From assembly GCA_038522945.1 (NCBI GenBank), contig JBCBJV010000001.1, positions 372,001-436,000 on the forward strand: a stretch of DNA of 64,000 nucleotides, read 5' to 3'. The notes below the pieces were generated by a model, which had not been told where the DNA came from, ran no database searches, and saw only the letters and a list, made by a program, of their open reading frames with translations. Below, one piece after another: positions 8,944 through 18,668 of this stretch (within the stretch, counting starts at the first letter, position 1; each line of letters opens with the position of its first letter). The position numbers and the translations under genes were made by a program. This DNA comes from MED-G105 sp038522945 (GTDB lineage Bacteria; Pseudomonadota; Alphaproteobacteria; Caulobacterales; Parvularculaceae).

Positions 8944-10335
8944 ATGGCAAGGGTACTCCGTTGCGTTGTGTTTGGACTGATGACCGTGGCCCTTGCCGGG
9001 CTTTGGACGGCGCCTGCGCACGCGAATTCGAAGTACGCCGCTTACGTCATCCACGCTGACAGCGGGGATGTACTCCTCGACAAATATTCCAACCAGTATC
9101 GATATCCGGCGTCTCTCACCAAGATGATGACGCTTTACATGCTGTTTGAAGAACTCGAAGCCGGCAGGCTTACGCTTGAGTCGAAATTGAAGGTGTCCGC
9201 TCGGGCGGCCGGCCAGCCGCCGTCAAAGCTTCGGGTCAAGTCCGGTTCGACGATTGAGGTTGAGACAGCGATCAAAGCGTTAGTAGTCAAATCCGCGAAC
9301 GACGTGGCCGTTGTAATCGCCGAAAACATCTCGGGCAGTGAATGGAAGTTCGCTCAGGCCATGACAAAGAAAGCGCGCCAACTCGGTATGCGCCGGACCA
9401 CATTCCGCAATGCCTCTGGCCTGCCAAACCGGAAACAACGCACGACAGCCCGTGACCTTGCCCGCCTTTCTCAACGGGTCGTCCAGGATTTTCCTCAGTA
9501 TTATCACTTTTTTTCAGATAAAAGTTTCACCTGGAACGGGCGCACCTACCGCACCCACAATGCGCTGGTGAAGACGTTTGACGGTGCCGATGGCCTCAAG
9601 ACCGGCTACACGCGCATGTCTGGCTTTAACCTTGCCACAACAGCTACCCGCGATGGGCACCGCTTGATCGGGATCGTCCTCGGCGGTCGCTCAGGACGAA
9701 CGCGCGATGCCCACATGCGCAAGATACTGGAGCAAGGATTTGCTCAGATCCGGCGGAAGCCTAGCCTTGTTGCTGCGCTCCACCGAGAAAAACCGGCGCC
9801 GCGCCTGAAGCCGACTTTGGTGGCTCAACTGGATCCGGTTGCCGCAGCGCCAACGGTTGCGTCCAACGAAGCGCTTCGCTCTGAGATCGCGATTGCTGCT
9901 GCCTCTTTAACCGCGGGCGCACAAGCCCGCGAGCCCCTGACGCAAGACGCAATCAGCGCGCTGATTGCGTCCACCGCAGCCGTCTCCGACGATTTCAATG
10001 AGTTCGAACGCTTCCGCCTTGCCTCTGCCTTTGATGCAGAGCCCGTTGCGCAGGGTGACATTGATACCTCTTCACCGCTGAACTGGTCTGTTCAGATCGG
10101 CGCCTATTCAGATAAAAGCCTTGCTCAAACTGAACTCGAAGTCGCCGCGATCGCTGCAGGGCTTACCGACCGTTTGCGGCTGGTCTCCCCTCTGACCATG
10201 AAAGACGGTACGACGCTCTTTAGGGCCCGTTTTGCCGCAATCGATGAGGCCGAAGCGGTTTCTATGTGCGCAAAAATCAAAGCTGCCAAGCTGAAGTGCT
10301 TTTCTCTTGAGGAGCGCGCTCGGGCGGCCCAATAA
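8944..10335 (+). CDS. D-alanyl-D-alanine carboxypeptidase (S11) with C-terminal SPOR domain
   Basis: Periplasmic penicillin-binding protein that trims the terminal D-Ala of peptidoglycan stem peptides; about 463 residues. The signal peptide ends at AHA-N near residue 27. Catalytic motifs: Ser57-x-x-Lys60 in ASLTK, SAN near residue 116, and KTGYT near residue 219. An Ala-rich linker leads to a C-terminal SPOR domain (WSVQIGAYSDKSLAQTELE, about residues 378-460), which binds denuded septal glycan and points to a division-site role. ATG at 8944 is preferred to the in-frame TTG at 8938 because the GAGG at 8932-8935 is then properly spaced. The exosortase gene follows by 35 bases and may be co-transcribed. 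Confidence 0.93.
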   Translation: MARVLRCVVFGLMTVALAGLWTAPAHANSKYAAYVIHADSGDVLLDKYSNQYRYPASLTKMMTLYMLFEELEAGRLTLESKLKVSARAAGQPPSKLRVKSGSTIEVETAIKALVVKSANDVAVVIAENISGSEWKFAQAMTKKARQLGMRRTTFRNASGLPNRKQRTTARDLARLSQRVVQDFPQYYHFFSDKSFTWNGRTYRTHNALVKTFDGADGLKTGYTRMSGFNLATTATRDGHRLIGIVLGGRSGRTRDAHMRKILEQGFAQIRRKPSLVAALHREKPAPRLKPTLVAQLDPVAAAPTVASNEALRSEIAIAAASLTAGAQAREPLTQDAISALIASTAAVSDDFNEFERFRLASAFDAEPVAQGDIDTSSPLNWSVQIGAYSDKSLAQTELEVAAIAAGLTDRLRLVSPLTMKDGTTLFRARFAAIDEAEAVSMCAKIKAAKLKCFSLEERARAAQ

Positions 10336-10370
10336 AACGGGCGAACGTTCCCCACTGGAGGACACCGAAC

Positions 10371-11345
10371 ATGCCCTCCCTATTCCACCCGGCTTCGCGG
10401 ATTGGACTAGAAAGCATCCCGCCACGGACAATTTTTATCTTCCTTATGGCGGGCATTTCTGTGGCTTTCTTCCCGACACTACTGGGGCTGGTGAAAGCTT
10501 GGTTTGGGGCTTCTTCCAGCGCGGCAGCAAATCCGCCCCCGATACCTAACACTGGGGGCTTCCTCCCTACCTCCGTTTCCTACGTCTACGCCGCATTTGC
10601 GCTCCCGCTGAGCGCATGGCTAATCTGCCAGCGCGGCGGCTTGCCGGCGCGCCTCAACGGGACACGGCGAGTTCCAATCGTATTGCTGGCCCTGGGCCTT
10701 GCGTTCTGGGCACTAGGTTGGCGATCTGATCTTGATGCCGCGGCACAACTCGGACTGATCGTCATGATGGTCGGTGCCTTCGGGTTTGCGTTCGGTGGGT
10801 CTTCGCTCCATCGACACGGCAGTGCCCTCGCTATTGCCTGCCTTGCGGTGCCGATCCAGAACGGCGCTTTTCCAATCCTGACGGCTCTAACAGGAAATGC
10901 CACTCTCGGCTTGCTTGCCACGACAGGTCTTGACCACTCGGTCACAGACGGTCTTATCCGAACATCATACGGAACTTTTCTCATCAGCGACGCCTGCTCG
11001 GGTCTGCGCTTCATCCTCGCAACAACCATGATCGCCCAGGCGATCGCCGTCCTCTCTTTCCGGAAATTGTCCACACAAATTGTCTTTACTCTGAGCGCTA
11101 TTGGAATCGCGTTTTCCCTAAACGTAATCAGGATTGTCCTTGTTATTGTCCTTGCCACTCAAGAAGGCCCCGGCGCTCCTATCGCAACGGACCATGGGAG
11201 TATCGGGCTCATGCTGTTTGCATTTGAAGGGATCTTCCTCGTGTTAGCGGCCCGCACCATCGCCAAAATGCGCCGTCCGGGGCTTCCCGTCAAAGTTGGC
11301 GATCTTGCCAAAGCGACGCCCAATCCCACACCCCAATTTGTCTGA
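10371..11345 (+). CDS. Exosortase (membrane transpeptidase-like sorting enzyme)
   Basis: A 324-residue polytopic membrane protein with about eight hydrophobic segments and the three exosortase catalytic positions: Cys209 in ISDACSGLRFI, Arg254 in NVIRI, and His275 in TDHGSIG. Exosortases are proposed to cleave the C-terminal PEP-CTERM-type tripartite signal of surface proteins and are usually encoded with exopolysaccharide genes. A GGAGG precedes the ATG. No EpsI-like domain is fused. The amidotransferase gene begins 14 bases after the stop. I cannot assign a subfamily, and I see no PEP-CTERM substrate in this window. Confidence 0.88.
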   Translation: MPSLFHPASRIGLESIPPRTIFIFLMAGISVAFFPTLLGLVKAWFGASSSAAANPPPIPNTGGFLPTSVSYVYAAFALPLSAWLICQRGGLPARLNGTRRVPIVLLALGLAFWALGWRSDLDAAAQLGLIVMMVGAFGFAFGGSSLHRHGSALAIACLAVPIQNGAFPILTALTGNATLGLLATTGLDHSVTDGLIRTSYGTFLISDACSGLRFILATTMIAQAIAVLSFRKLSTQIVFTLSAIGIAFSLNVIRIVLVIVLATQEGPGAPIATDHGSIGLMLFAFEGIFLVLAARTIAKMRRPGLPVKVGDLAKATPNPTPQFV

Positions 11346-11359
11346 GGCATTAGCGATCC

Positions 11360-13246
11360 ATGTGCGGCATTGCCGGCATTTTTGACCTAAAAGGCAAGCG
11401 CCCCATGGACGGGCAAGCCCTCGCGCGCATGTCCGCAGCCCTTATCCATCGCGGGCCTGACGGCGAAGGGACCTATACAGAGGATAGCATCGGGCTCGTT
11501 CATCGGCGTCTTGCAATCATTGATATTGATGGCGGCGCCCAACCTTTCCAAACCATGGATCAGAGTGGCATCCTTACCTACAATGGCGAGATCTACAATT
11601 TCCCGGACCTGAAAAAAGACCTTGTCGCCAATGGTGTCCACTTTCGCAGCGAAAGCGATACCGAAGTCCTCGCAGAAGGCCTTCGACGCGACGGCACGGA
11701 ATTTCTCCAGCAGTTAGCGGGCATGTTTGCTTTTGCGTACTGGGACCGTCAGAGCCAATCGCTACTTTTGGCAAGAGACCGCATGGGCGAAAAGCCCCTT
11801 TACTATGGTCAGAGCCCAGAGGGATATTTTGTCTTTGCTTCTGAGATGAATGCCCTTCTGGCATCGGGCTATTTCAGCCGGGATCTCGACAATGAAGCGG
11901 TGGCCGACTATCTGGCTTTCGGTTATGTGCCCGATCCAAAATCAATCTATCGGGGCATTCGAAAACTGCCAGCCGGGTCATTTCTGCGTCTTAGTCGGCA
12001 TACCGAGGCTCGCATCGAATCATATTGGCAACCGTCACTATTTTCACCAGATGCCAAGAGCCCTTCACCGGATGATCTGTTAGATCGCCTTGATGCGGTG
12101 GTGACCTCACAGATGATTTCTGACGTGCCCCTTGGAGGGTTCCTCTCTGGGGGCGTTGATTCCTCTGCGGTCGTCAGTTCCATGGCGCAATCTCCCGGAA
12201 ATGTAACCGCGTTCACCATTGGATTTGATCATGCTGCGTTCGATGAACGTCCCTATGCCGAGCGACTGGCAAAGCAGTACAGCGTCAATCATATATGTCG
12301 TGAGCTGACAATTAATTCAGCAGAACTGATCGATAAGATTGCTGGGATTTACGGGGAACCCTTTGGGGATAGCTCGGCCCTGCCCACTTATCTCGTTTGC
12401 GCCATGGCAAGGCAACACGCCACCGTGGCATTGTCCGGCGATGGCGGGGACGAAGTCTTTGCGGGCTACCGCCGTTATCCATTCTTTGCAAGCGAAGAAC
12501 ATGCGCGGCGGGCGTTCCCGCAATCGCTCCGTGCTGCATTTTTTGGAACGGCCGGAAAGCTCTATCCAAAACTTGACTGGGCCCCGCGGCCTTTCCGATT
12601 GAAGACGACCCTCCAGTCCCTTGGGGACGATATGGCGTTCGCTTACTTTCGAACCGTGAGTGCTATCCTGCCTGACCGGCTCACCAAAATGCTCTCAGCC
12701 GACTTCCATGCCAGCCTTGGCGGCTACCACCCGCGTACAGTGATTGATCAACTGGTCGACAAAGCGCCACGAAACGCAGATCCGGTCCTCCTCGCTCAGT
12801 ATATTGATCAACATACATGGCTTCCGGGAAGGATGTTAGCGAAAGTAGACCGGGCCTCCATGGCATCAAGCTTGGAGGTGCGTACACCATTCCTCGACCA
12901 TCGACTTGTAGACTGGGCCAATCGCCTCCCACGCAGAGACAAGCATCGCAGCGGAGAAGGCAAATGGATCCTGAAAAAAGCGTTGGAAGCGCGGGTTCCC
13001 CATGACATTCTCTACCGCCAGAAACAGGGATTTGGATTGCCCATAAAGGAGTGGCTGAAGGTCAACGATGGTCCCCTCACCCGCCTTCAGACGTCGACCG
13101 CATGGCGAGAGAGCGGCATCTTCAACCAGGCGACCATCGACCAGTATTGTATCGACCATCATTCAGGCCGTCTCGATTACTCCCAGGAACTTTGGTCTGT
13201 TGTCATGTTCGACGCATTTATGACGAACGCTTCAGCGCAGATTTAA
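11360..13246 (+). CDS. asnB: Asparagine synthase-type amidotransferase (exosortase-associated)
   Basis: A 628-residue glutamine-hydrolysing asparagine synthetase family protein. Cys2 of MCGIAGIFDL is the N-terminal nucleophile of the glutaminase domain. The synthetase domain carries the pyrophosphate loop LSGGVDSSAVV near residues 263-273, and SGDGGDEVFAGY. In exosortase/EPS loci such proteins (amidotransferase 1 type) are thought to amidate sugars or surface molecules rather than make free asparagine; the position right after the exosortase supports that reading. Its 3' end overlaps the convergent acyltransferase gene by 29 bases. Confidence 0.9.
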   Translation: MCGIAGIFDLKGKRPMDGQALARMSAALIHRGPDGEGTYTEDSIGLVHRRLAIIDIDGGAQPFQTMDQSGILTYNGEIYNFPDLKKDLVANGVHFRSESDTEVLAEGLRRDGTEFLQQLAGMFAFAYWDRQSQSLLLARDRMGEKPLYYGQSPEGYFVFASEMNALLASGYFSRDLDNEAVADYLAFGYVPDPKSIYRGIRKLPAGSFLRLSRHTEARIESYWQPSLFSPDAKSPSPDDLLDRLDAVVTSQMISDVPLGGFLSGGVDSSAVVSSMAQSPGNVTAFTIGFDHAAFDERPYAERLAKQYSVNHICRELTINSAELIDKIAGIYGEPFGDSSALPTYLVCAMARQHATVALSGDGGDEVFAGYRRYPFFASEEHARRAFPQSLRAAFFGTAGKLYPKLDWAPRPFRLKTTLQSLGDDMAFAYFRTVSAILPDRLTKMLSADFHASLGGYHPRTVIDQLVDKAPRNADPVLLAQYIDQHTWLPGRMLAKVDRASMASSLEVRTPFLDHRLVDWANRLPRRDKHRSGEGKWILKKALEARVPHDILYRQKQGFGLPIKEWLKVNDGPLTRLQTSTAWRESGIFNQATIDQYCIDHHSGRLDYSQELWSVVMFDAFMTNASAQI

Positions 13247-14303
13247 CATTCTTTATACCGCTTAATAAGCGCCAGCGCCAGTTTTTACGGGCGAGGGAAA
13301 AACTGATGAGCCTTTCACCGGGTTTGGCAAGCCGCTCCTTATAATGGTCACCGCCCCCAAGCAGGTCATAGGTCTGGAGCCCTTCCTTGGCATAATAATC
13401 TGCAGCCAGACTATGGCAGACATATCCCGGTACAAGTCCAGAGACTCCTTCGTAAGAGAAACCGCTTTGGTAATTGTATGCCCTCAGACCTTCGCGGAAA
13501 TTATAGAGCATACCGACGACATTCTCGCCCGATGTGATTCGGAATAAATCACTATGCAGAGGGTATCTTTCTGTAAAACGATGATGGAAACTCTTTACAA
13601 GGTCAGCGTCAAACGCGCCTTCCTGCCCACGGGAACGCCACACCTGGTTGTGAAGGTCGATGAGTTCAGAGAAGAAAGACCGCCGCGCCTCAAAGGAGTC
13701 AGCGCGTTCAATCTTCAGCGGCCCGGCTTCTTCGAAGTGTCGGATTGACTTACGAATCTTTGCCCTGGTGGACCGGCCGACGCTCTCCACATGCGAGATA
13801 TCTTGATCTCGCAACGCAGCAAGATCAATCACATAGGTCTGCTGTTCCACGAAAGGTACAAATGCCAAGTCACGCGTCTCGGCAAACGCTTTAGCCGTCT
13901 CAGCAAACCCATCCACCATATTGCGAAATACAAATTCATCAATATCGGGATAATCAGCTGAAAGACTGTCAAGGCAAGCCATAATTGCCCTGTCCGATTG
14001 GTTAACGGATACATTTGATGTCCGACCCAACAGGCCATTGTATTCTGGATAAACACCGTCGAGGGAGGTATTCCCCGACTCATTAAACCATGCCCGGCGC
14101 GGACCGATTGCCTTCGGCGTGCGCCCTACTTCAATCCCTAGGAAATACGCCGCGCCCTCATCTGCCAACAAATGAGCATTTATGTTTGACGCAAGAGGTG
14201 CAGTCTCGATCAGCGTTTTGATCCAGGCAGCGCTTTGAAAAATGCTTCGTGACGCGCCCACCGCAGCGATCAGATGATCTATCTCTGTGGTATCAATGCC
14301 CAT
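13218..14303 (-). CDS. FemAB-like / GNAT_6 acyltransferase
   Basis: A 361-residue protein with the BioF2/CelD-type GNAT_6 domain. Conserved pieces: SVGRSTRAKIRKSIRHFE near residues 175-195, DLHNQVWRSRGQ, GMLYNFREGLRAYNYQSGF, and LGGGDHYKERLA near the end. Related FemAB proteins occur in exosortase/EPS loci and probably attach acyl or aminoacyl groups to glycans. It starts inside the stop of the glycosyltransferase (TGATG), so the three minus-strand genes of this module form one operon. The donor and acceptor are unknown. Confidence 0.8.
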   Translation of the reverse strand: MGIDTTEIDHLIAAVGASRSIFQSAAWIKTLIETAPLASNINAHLLADEGAAYFLGIEVGRTPKAIGPRRAWFNESGNTSLDGVYPEYNGLLGRTSNVSVNQSDRAIMACLDSLSADYPDIDEFVFRNMVDGFAETAKAFAETRDLAFVPFVEQQTYVIDLAALRDQDISHVESVGRSTRAKIRKSIRHFEEAGPLKIERADSFEARRSFFSELIDLHNQVWRSRGQEGAFDADLVKSFHHRFTERYPLHSDLFRITSGENVVGMLYNFREGLRAYNYQSGFSYEGVSGLVPGYVCHSLAADYYAKEGLQTYDLLGGGDHYKERLAKPGERLISFSLARKNWRWRLLSGIKNVKSALKRSS

Positions 14304-15406
14304 CAGTCGCGCGCAAACGATTGAAATAGAGTTCGGTACCGAGTGGTCATTCCTTCCAGAGAAAAGAGGGTCTCCGCACGCATCCGGTTTGCCTCACCCA
14401 AGGCATGGCGTTGCTTTTTGTCTTTCATCAGCTCCAGGAGCGATTGAGCCAATGGCTTGGTCGGACCCACCGGGTGAACATGGCAAGCGTTTCCATCACT
14501 TAGCATTGCACGAACATCACCCACATCGGTCGCCACCACAGGCAGTGATGACGCCATTGCCTCCACGAGGCTGATGGGCATTTGCTCCGTATCAGACGTC
14601 AAAGCGTAGACATCCATTTGTTCTAGAGCAGGCACCACATCGCTCAACTCACCCGCAAATCTAGTCCTGTCTTGCAGTCCTAACGAGTTAGCCATCGACT
14701 TTAGTTTGGTTTCTTCAGGGCCAGTGCCAACAATCAAAACGTCAAACTCAACTTCAGGCGCAAGGGAGGCACAAATGGTCAGGAGACGGTCAAATCGCTT
14801 TTCAGGGCGCAAGGCACCAACGGAACCGATCACTGGACGGCGCATTGGGCGCCCATCGACAGCGAAGCGTTCCACGTCAATGCCGTTGGGAATGACCTCT
14901 ACCAGATCAGCGCTCGCCCCCCAGGCCTCCTTCATCACCTGGCCGAGGCCGGATGATGGAACCACAAAGCGCCTTTCTGGCGCACCGATTGGCGTAGAGA
15001 ACAGCCCCCGCCGAAAGAGATCACGTTTCCAATTGCGGTGATCGGTGCTTTCATCCGGACCAAAACCATCTTCGAAGTGGACATGGGGAACCCGGACCCG
15101 GCCCCGATTCGCCAGATGCCACTCACTGGTGCCCCAATTCGACGTCAACAGAATATCGGGCTTCTCCAAATCAAGGGCCCGCCGGAATGTCTTTAGGTTT
15201 GCGAGCGAGACAAGCGCGGTCTTTTGTACCGACAACTCAAGATGTTTCCAGTGAAAGTCTGCCGGAAGCAGTGCTTCCGCCCCATACTGACCATCCATGG
15301 CCGTAATCAAATGGACGGTGTTTGCCCCGAGCTGTGGCGCAAGGGCGGCAAACCGACGCTGAGGCCCCCCGATATTGAAAGTTGAAAAAACCCAATAGTA
15401 TTTCAT
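14303..15406 (-). CDS. Glycosyltransferase family 4
   Basis: About 367 residues, GT-B fold. The N-terminal FNIGGPQRRFAALA is the acceptor-side glycine loop. The C-terminal half has IGSVGALRPEKRFDRLL near residue 200, and PISLVEAMASSLPVVATDVG near residue 290, with the E-x7-E signature that holds the nucleotide sugar. Cytoplasmic or peripheral membrane, building an extracellular glycan by context. The ATG at 15406 is chosen over an upstream TTG at 15412. It overlaps the next gene by one base and lies 12 bases after the dehydrogenase/epimerase stop. Confidence 0.88.
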   Translation of the reverse strand: MKYYWVFSTFNIGGPQRRFAALAPQLGANTVHLITAMDGQYGAEALLPADFHWKHLELSVQKTALVSLANLKTFRRALDLEKPDILLTSNWGTSEWHLANRGRVRVPHVHFEDGFGPDESTDHRNWKRDLFRRGLFSTPIGAPERRFVVPSSGLGQVMKEAWGASADLVEVIPNGIDVERFAVDGRPMRRPVIGSVGALRPEKRFDRLLTICASLAPEVEFDVLIVGTGPEETKLKSMANSLGLQDRTRFAGELSDVVPALEQMDVYALTSDTEQMPISLVEAMASSLPVVATDVGDVRAMLSDGNACHVHPVGPTKPLAQSLLELMKDKKQRHALGEANRMRAETLFSLEGMTTRYRTLFQSFARD

Positions 15407-15418
15407 CGGCAATTCATC

Positions 15419-17551
15419 TTACGCCGCCGCTTTTTCCTCTAGGGAAGCTGCCGTCGTTTTGGGTTTGTGGACATCGATCGCCCGGGCACGGAACATCGCC
15501 TCATCGGCACAAGGGTGCCAATCCAGCAACCGTTTTTCTTCCGTTGTGTCAATGTGGGCGACCATCCCACGAGAGCGAATGTCACGATCTGAAGGTTCCA
15601 TGATACCCTTGCGCCCGGCAACTTTTTTCACTGACCAGCGCAACCACTCCATTGCCATCAGCATCCGGACTTGCGATCCATGAAACTTCAATGGGCGCCT
15701 TAGGCCGTTGGCAAGTTCTTCTGTATACTGCCTTGCACTCCACCGTACATCTCCCGCCAGATTGAAGGTCTTGTTTTTCACCGTCTCAAGGTCAGCCTCA
15801 AGGGACTTGATGATCGCATCCGCAACATCCTCAGCGAGAACGAATGGCAATGGGTTGCGCCCCGCGTTCCAACCAGCGCAATGGGTTTCGTTCTCATAGG
15901 CACCGAGGGCGGAATGGAAAGGCGAGCCCCCTTCGCCTACCACAACAGCCGGCCTTAGGATAACGACAGGCACTGCTTGCTGTGTCAACATTGCGTGTTC
16001 GGCCAGCACTTTGGCTCTGGCGTAGTCCCCCCGTTCATCCGGGAGCGGATCAGGGGGTGTTTCGATCGTGATCACATCATTTTCGTCACCGAGATAAAGA
16101 GCAGCGGACGAACTAACGAAGATCAAACGCTCCAGTCCAAGCTGCCCAGCAATTTGAGCAACCGCTTCCGCGCCGCCAACCATGTTCTCGGCGACTTCAT
16201 CTCGGTTCGCGCCGCCACCACCGTGGGCCAAATTTACAGCGCTTGGGGCTCTTGAGAGGATATCCTCTAAAGCCGTTCGATCGGCAATCGACCCGCGAAA
16301 TACGCCGATGCTAGGATGATCAAAAATTGCCGGGAGATTTGCGGTATTACGGGCCATGACGGCAACACGCTTACCGGCATTTACGAGGTGGCTCACCAGA
16401 TGCTGGCCGATAAAGCCGGTACCACCCAGGACGGCTACGTCATACTTTTCATTTGCCTGGGGAATTTTCACTTGCTGTATTGTTGGTAAGCGGATGGTCG
16501 TAGCGGCAGCTTCGCAAAGACCGACGAGGCGTTGCCCCCGGTCCGGCCTTAAATCCTTTCGGCTGGCGAAGTTTTCGTGCGCAACTTGAACGGACGCTAT
16601 CATAGAGCGGGTGAACCCGTCAGAGGCTGGCATCAAGCGCAGCATCTCCGCGCTAAACTCGCCAATGGCGCGGGCGCCCTCAGCGACCCCTTGCAGGCCA
16701 GCGATCAGGTTCCGCTTGCCCATATCGAGAGGCGGGATATCGTTATGGGCAGAACGGACAGTCACGCGGCCCTCAAATATGTCTGCCTCAATCACCCCAT
16801 CATCACACAGTATACTGATCGTCCAACTGGGGAAAGAGGCACCTAGAAAAACCTGCAGCTGACCCTGCCCGTCGGCCCCAGCCGAACTGAACTGCCAGTC
16901 CGTTACAAGATTGATCCCCTCAGCCGGAGACTGCGCCGGGCCAGGTTTTGCCTCCATGAAGGTGATACCGCCGAGGAGCACATCCAGCTGCGATAACGGA
17001 TGAATGACCTGTTCCAACAACAAATTGCGCGGCTCATTGAACATCCAATGCCCGAATTGGCGGGCGGCCATCTGGCGCAAGGGTACAGCATAACGCATCT
17101 GCACCTGGCGCAATTGGCCTACCCGACCATTTTCCAAAAGCCGACGGGCCCGGGCAAAAGTCGGGTGATAGACGAAGTTATGATTGATAATCAGACCGGC
17201 GTCGGATTTTGCTGCGGCACCCAGCAATGCATCGCATTGGGCAACGGTCTCCGCCATGGGCTTTTCCAGGAGAACATCGATGCCTGCTTTGAGCCAAGGC
17301 AGGGCCGACGCTTCGTGGACGGGGGGCGGCGTTAGAACGTGAACCGCATCAAGCGACACCGAACTAAGACAATCGTCTGCGCACGTAAATACTCGGACGT
17401 CATTGCCGAGTGACTTGCCAACTGTTGATGCACGCGCTTTGTTCGGGTCGACAATAGCGACAATCTCAGCGGACTTTACCTGCCTTAGTGCCGCGATATG
17501 CGCGCCGGCAATAAACCCTGCCCCAACAATTCCGACCTGTCGCGTCGCCAT
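15419..17551 (-). CDS. Two-domain Gfo/Idh/MocA dehydrogenase fused to NAD-dependent epimerase
   Basis: A 710-residue fusion. Residues 1 to about 345 are a Gfo/Idh/MocA oxidoreductase: Rossmann motif GIVGAGFIAGAHIAAL at residue 7 and EKPMAETVAQ near residue 95. Residues from about 370 on are an extended-SDR nucleotide-sugar epimerase/dehydratase: GGTGFIGQHLVSHL, FVSSSAALYLGD, and the YxxxK catalytic pair in DYARAK near residue 512. The frame is continuous and both domains keep their core motifs. It is the first gene of the three-gene minus-strand glycan operon and probably makes a modified sugar precursor. Confidence 0.85.
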   Translation of the reverse strand: MATRQVGIVGAGFIAGAHIAALRQVKSAEIVAIVDPNKARASTVGKSLGNDVRVFTCADDCLSSVSLDAVHVLTPPPVHEASALPWLKAGIDVLLEKPMAETVAQCDALLGAAAKSDAGLIINHNFVYHPTFARARRLLENGRVGQLRQVQMRYAVPLRQMAARQFGHWMFNEPRNLLLEQVIHPLSQLDVLLGGITFMEAKPGPAQSPAEGINLVTDWQFSSAGADGQGQLQVFLGASFPSWTISILCDDGVIEADIFEGRVTVRSAHNDIPPLDMGKRNLIAGLQGVAEGARAIGEFSAEMLRLMPASDGFTRSMIASVQVAHENFASRKDLRPDRGQRLVGLCEAAATTIRLPTIQQVKIPQANEKYDVAVLGGTGFIGQHLVSHLVNAGKRVAVMARNTANLPAIFDHPSIGVFRGSIADRTALEDILSRAPSAVNLAHGGGGANRDEVAENMVGGAEAVAQIAGQLGLERLIFVSSSAALYLGDENDVITIETPPDPLPDERGDYARAKVLAEHAMLTQQAVPVVILRPAVVVGEGGSPFHSALGAYENETHCAGWNAGRNPLPFVLAEDVADAIIKSLEADLETVKNKTFNLAGDVRWSARQYTEELANGLRRPLKFHGSQVRMLMAMEWLRWSVKKVAGRKGIMEPSDRDIRSRGMVAHIDTTEEKRLLDWHPCADEAMFRARAIDVHKPKTTAASLEEKAAA

Positions 17552-17669
17552 TATCCGTACCTCACCGCTGTCATTTGAGCTGACGCAGATGTCCTACGAG
17601 GGAGGTCTGATGTATTCATTAACCAAGCACCGCCTACGACCAAACTTGTCGCTCAGGGTCTAGGTAAGT

Positions 17670-18668
17670 TCAGGCAACAATATCCGTGTACAGCTCTGAG
17701 GGTTCCGGTTCAGGGCTCGCCAAGGAGAAGTCAGCAGCGTCCTTAACGATCGCTTTAACTTCCTTGTCGAATTCTTTCAGTTCTTCCTCAGTGGCGTGAT
17801 TACCGTCGAAGATTCTTTGCTCGCAGCGGCGGATCGGATCGTTGTGCTCACGGACGTCATCCACTTCGTCCCGGGTGCGATACTTTGCTGGGTCACTCAT
17901 GGAGTGCCCACGATAGCGATAGGTCTTCATTTCAAGAACAAACGGCCCATCGCCCCGCCGGGCATGATCAACCGCTTCGCGGGCAGATTCACGAACGGCG
18001 ATCACATCCATACCGTCGACTTCCATGCCAGGTATGCCGAATGATGCCCCGCGCCGATATAGATGGGTTTCAGAATGGGACCGCGCCACACTTGTGCCCA
18101 TCGCATACTGATTGTTTTCGATGATGAAGATGACCGGCAGCTTCCAGAGTTGGGCCATGTTCATGGCTTCAAATACCTGACCCTGGTTCGCGGCCCCGTC
18201 CCCGAAATAGGTCATGCTCACATTGCCATTGTCCCGGTAGCGATTGGCAAAAGCGAGCCCGGCGCCAAGCGGGACTTGCGCGCCCACAATGCCGTGGCCG
18301 CCGTAGAATTCTTTCTCCTTGGAGAACATATGCATGGAGCCGCCCTTGCCCTTGGAGTAGCCCCCTTCGCGGCCTGTCAGTTCAGCCATCACGCCCTTCG
18401 GGTCCATGCCGCAAGCCAGCATATGGCCGTGATCGCGGTAACCGGTGATGGTCTGGTCGCCCTCTTTCTTGATCGCTTCAACGCCAACCACGACAGCCTC
18501 CTGGCCGATATAGAGGTGACAGAATCCGCCAATATGACCCATGCCGTAGAGCTGACCTGCGCGCTCTTCAAACCGGCGGATCAGCAACATATCCCGGTAG
18601 TATTTGAGGAGTTCTTCGCCGGTGGCGCTCAAATTTGTTGGCTGTGTCGGCTGGGCAGCTTGGGACAT
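17670..18668 (-). CDS. pdhA: Pyruvate dehydrogenase E1 component, alpha subunit
   Basis: Thiamine-diphosphate-dependent E1 alpha, about 332 residues. The TPP motif GDGAANQGQVFEAMNMA...IENN is intact near residues 165-200, and the phosphorylation-loop region YRYRGHSMSDPAKYRT is recognisable. The ATG at 18668 has AAAGGAA upstream. In related genomes pdhA is followed by pdhB and pdhC. Here the next gene downstream is the unrelated glycan fusion gene and no E1 beta is in the window. ftsB lies upstream on the same strand. Confidence 0.95.
   Translation of the reverse strand: MSQAAQPTQPTNLSATGEELLKYYRDMLLIRRFEERAGQLYGMGHIGGFCHLYIGQEAVVVGVEAIKKEGDQTITGYRDHGHMLACGMDPKGVMAELTGREGGYSKGKGGSMHMFSKEKEFYGGHGIVGAQVPLGAGLAFANRYRDNGNVSMTYFGDGAANQGQVFEAMNMAQLWKLPVIFIIENNQYAMGTSVARSHSETHLYRRGASFGIPGMEVDGMDVIAVRESAREAVDHARRGDGPFVLEMKTYRYRGHSMSDPAKYRTRDEVDDVREHNDPIRRCEQRIFDGNHATEEELKEFDKEVKAIVKDAADFSLASPEPEPSELYTDIVA

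Noticed and set aside
10371..17551. Search for a PEP-CTERM-type substrate beside the exosortase
   Set aside because: None of the proteins in the window ends in a PEP-like motif followed by a helix and an Arg cluster.
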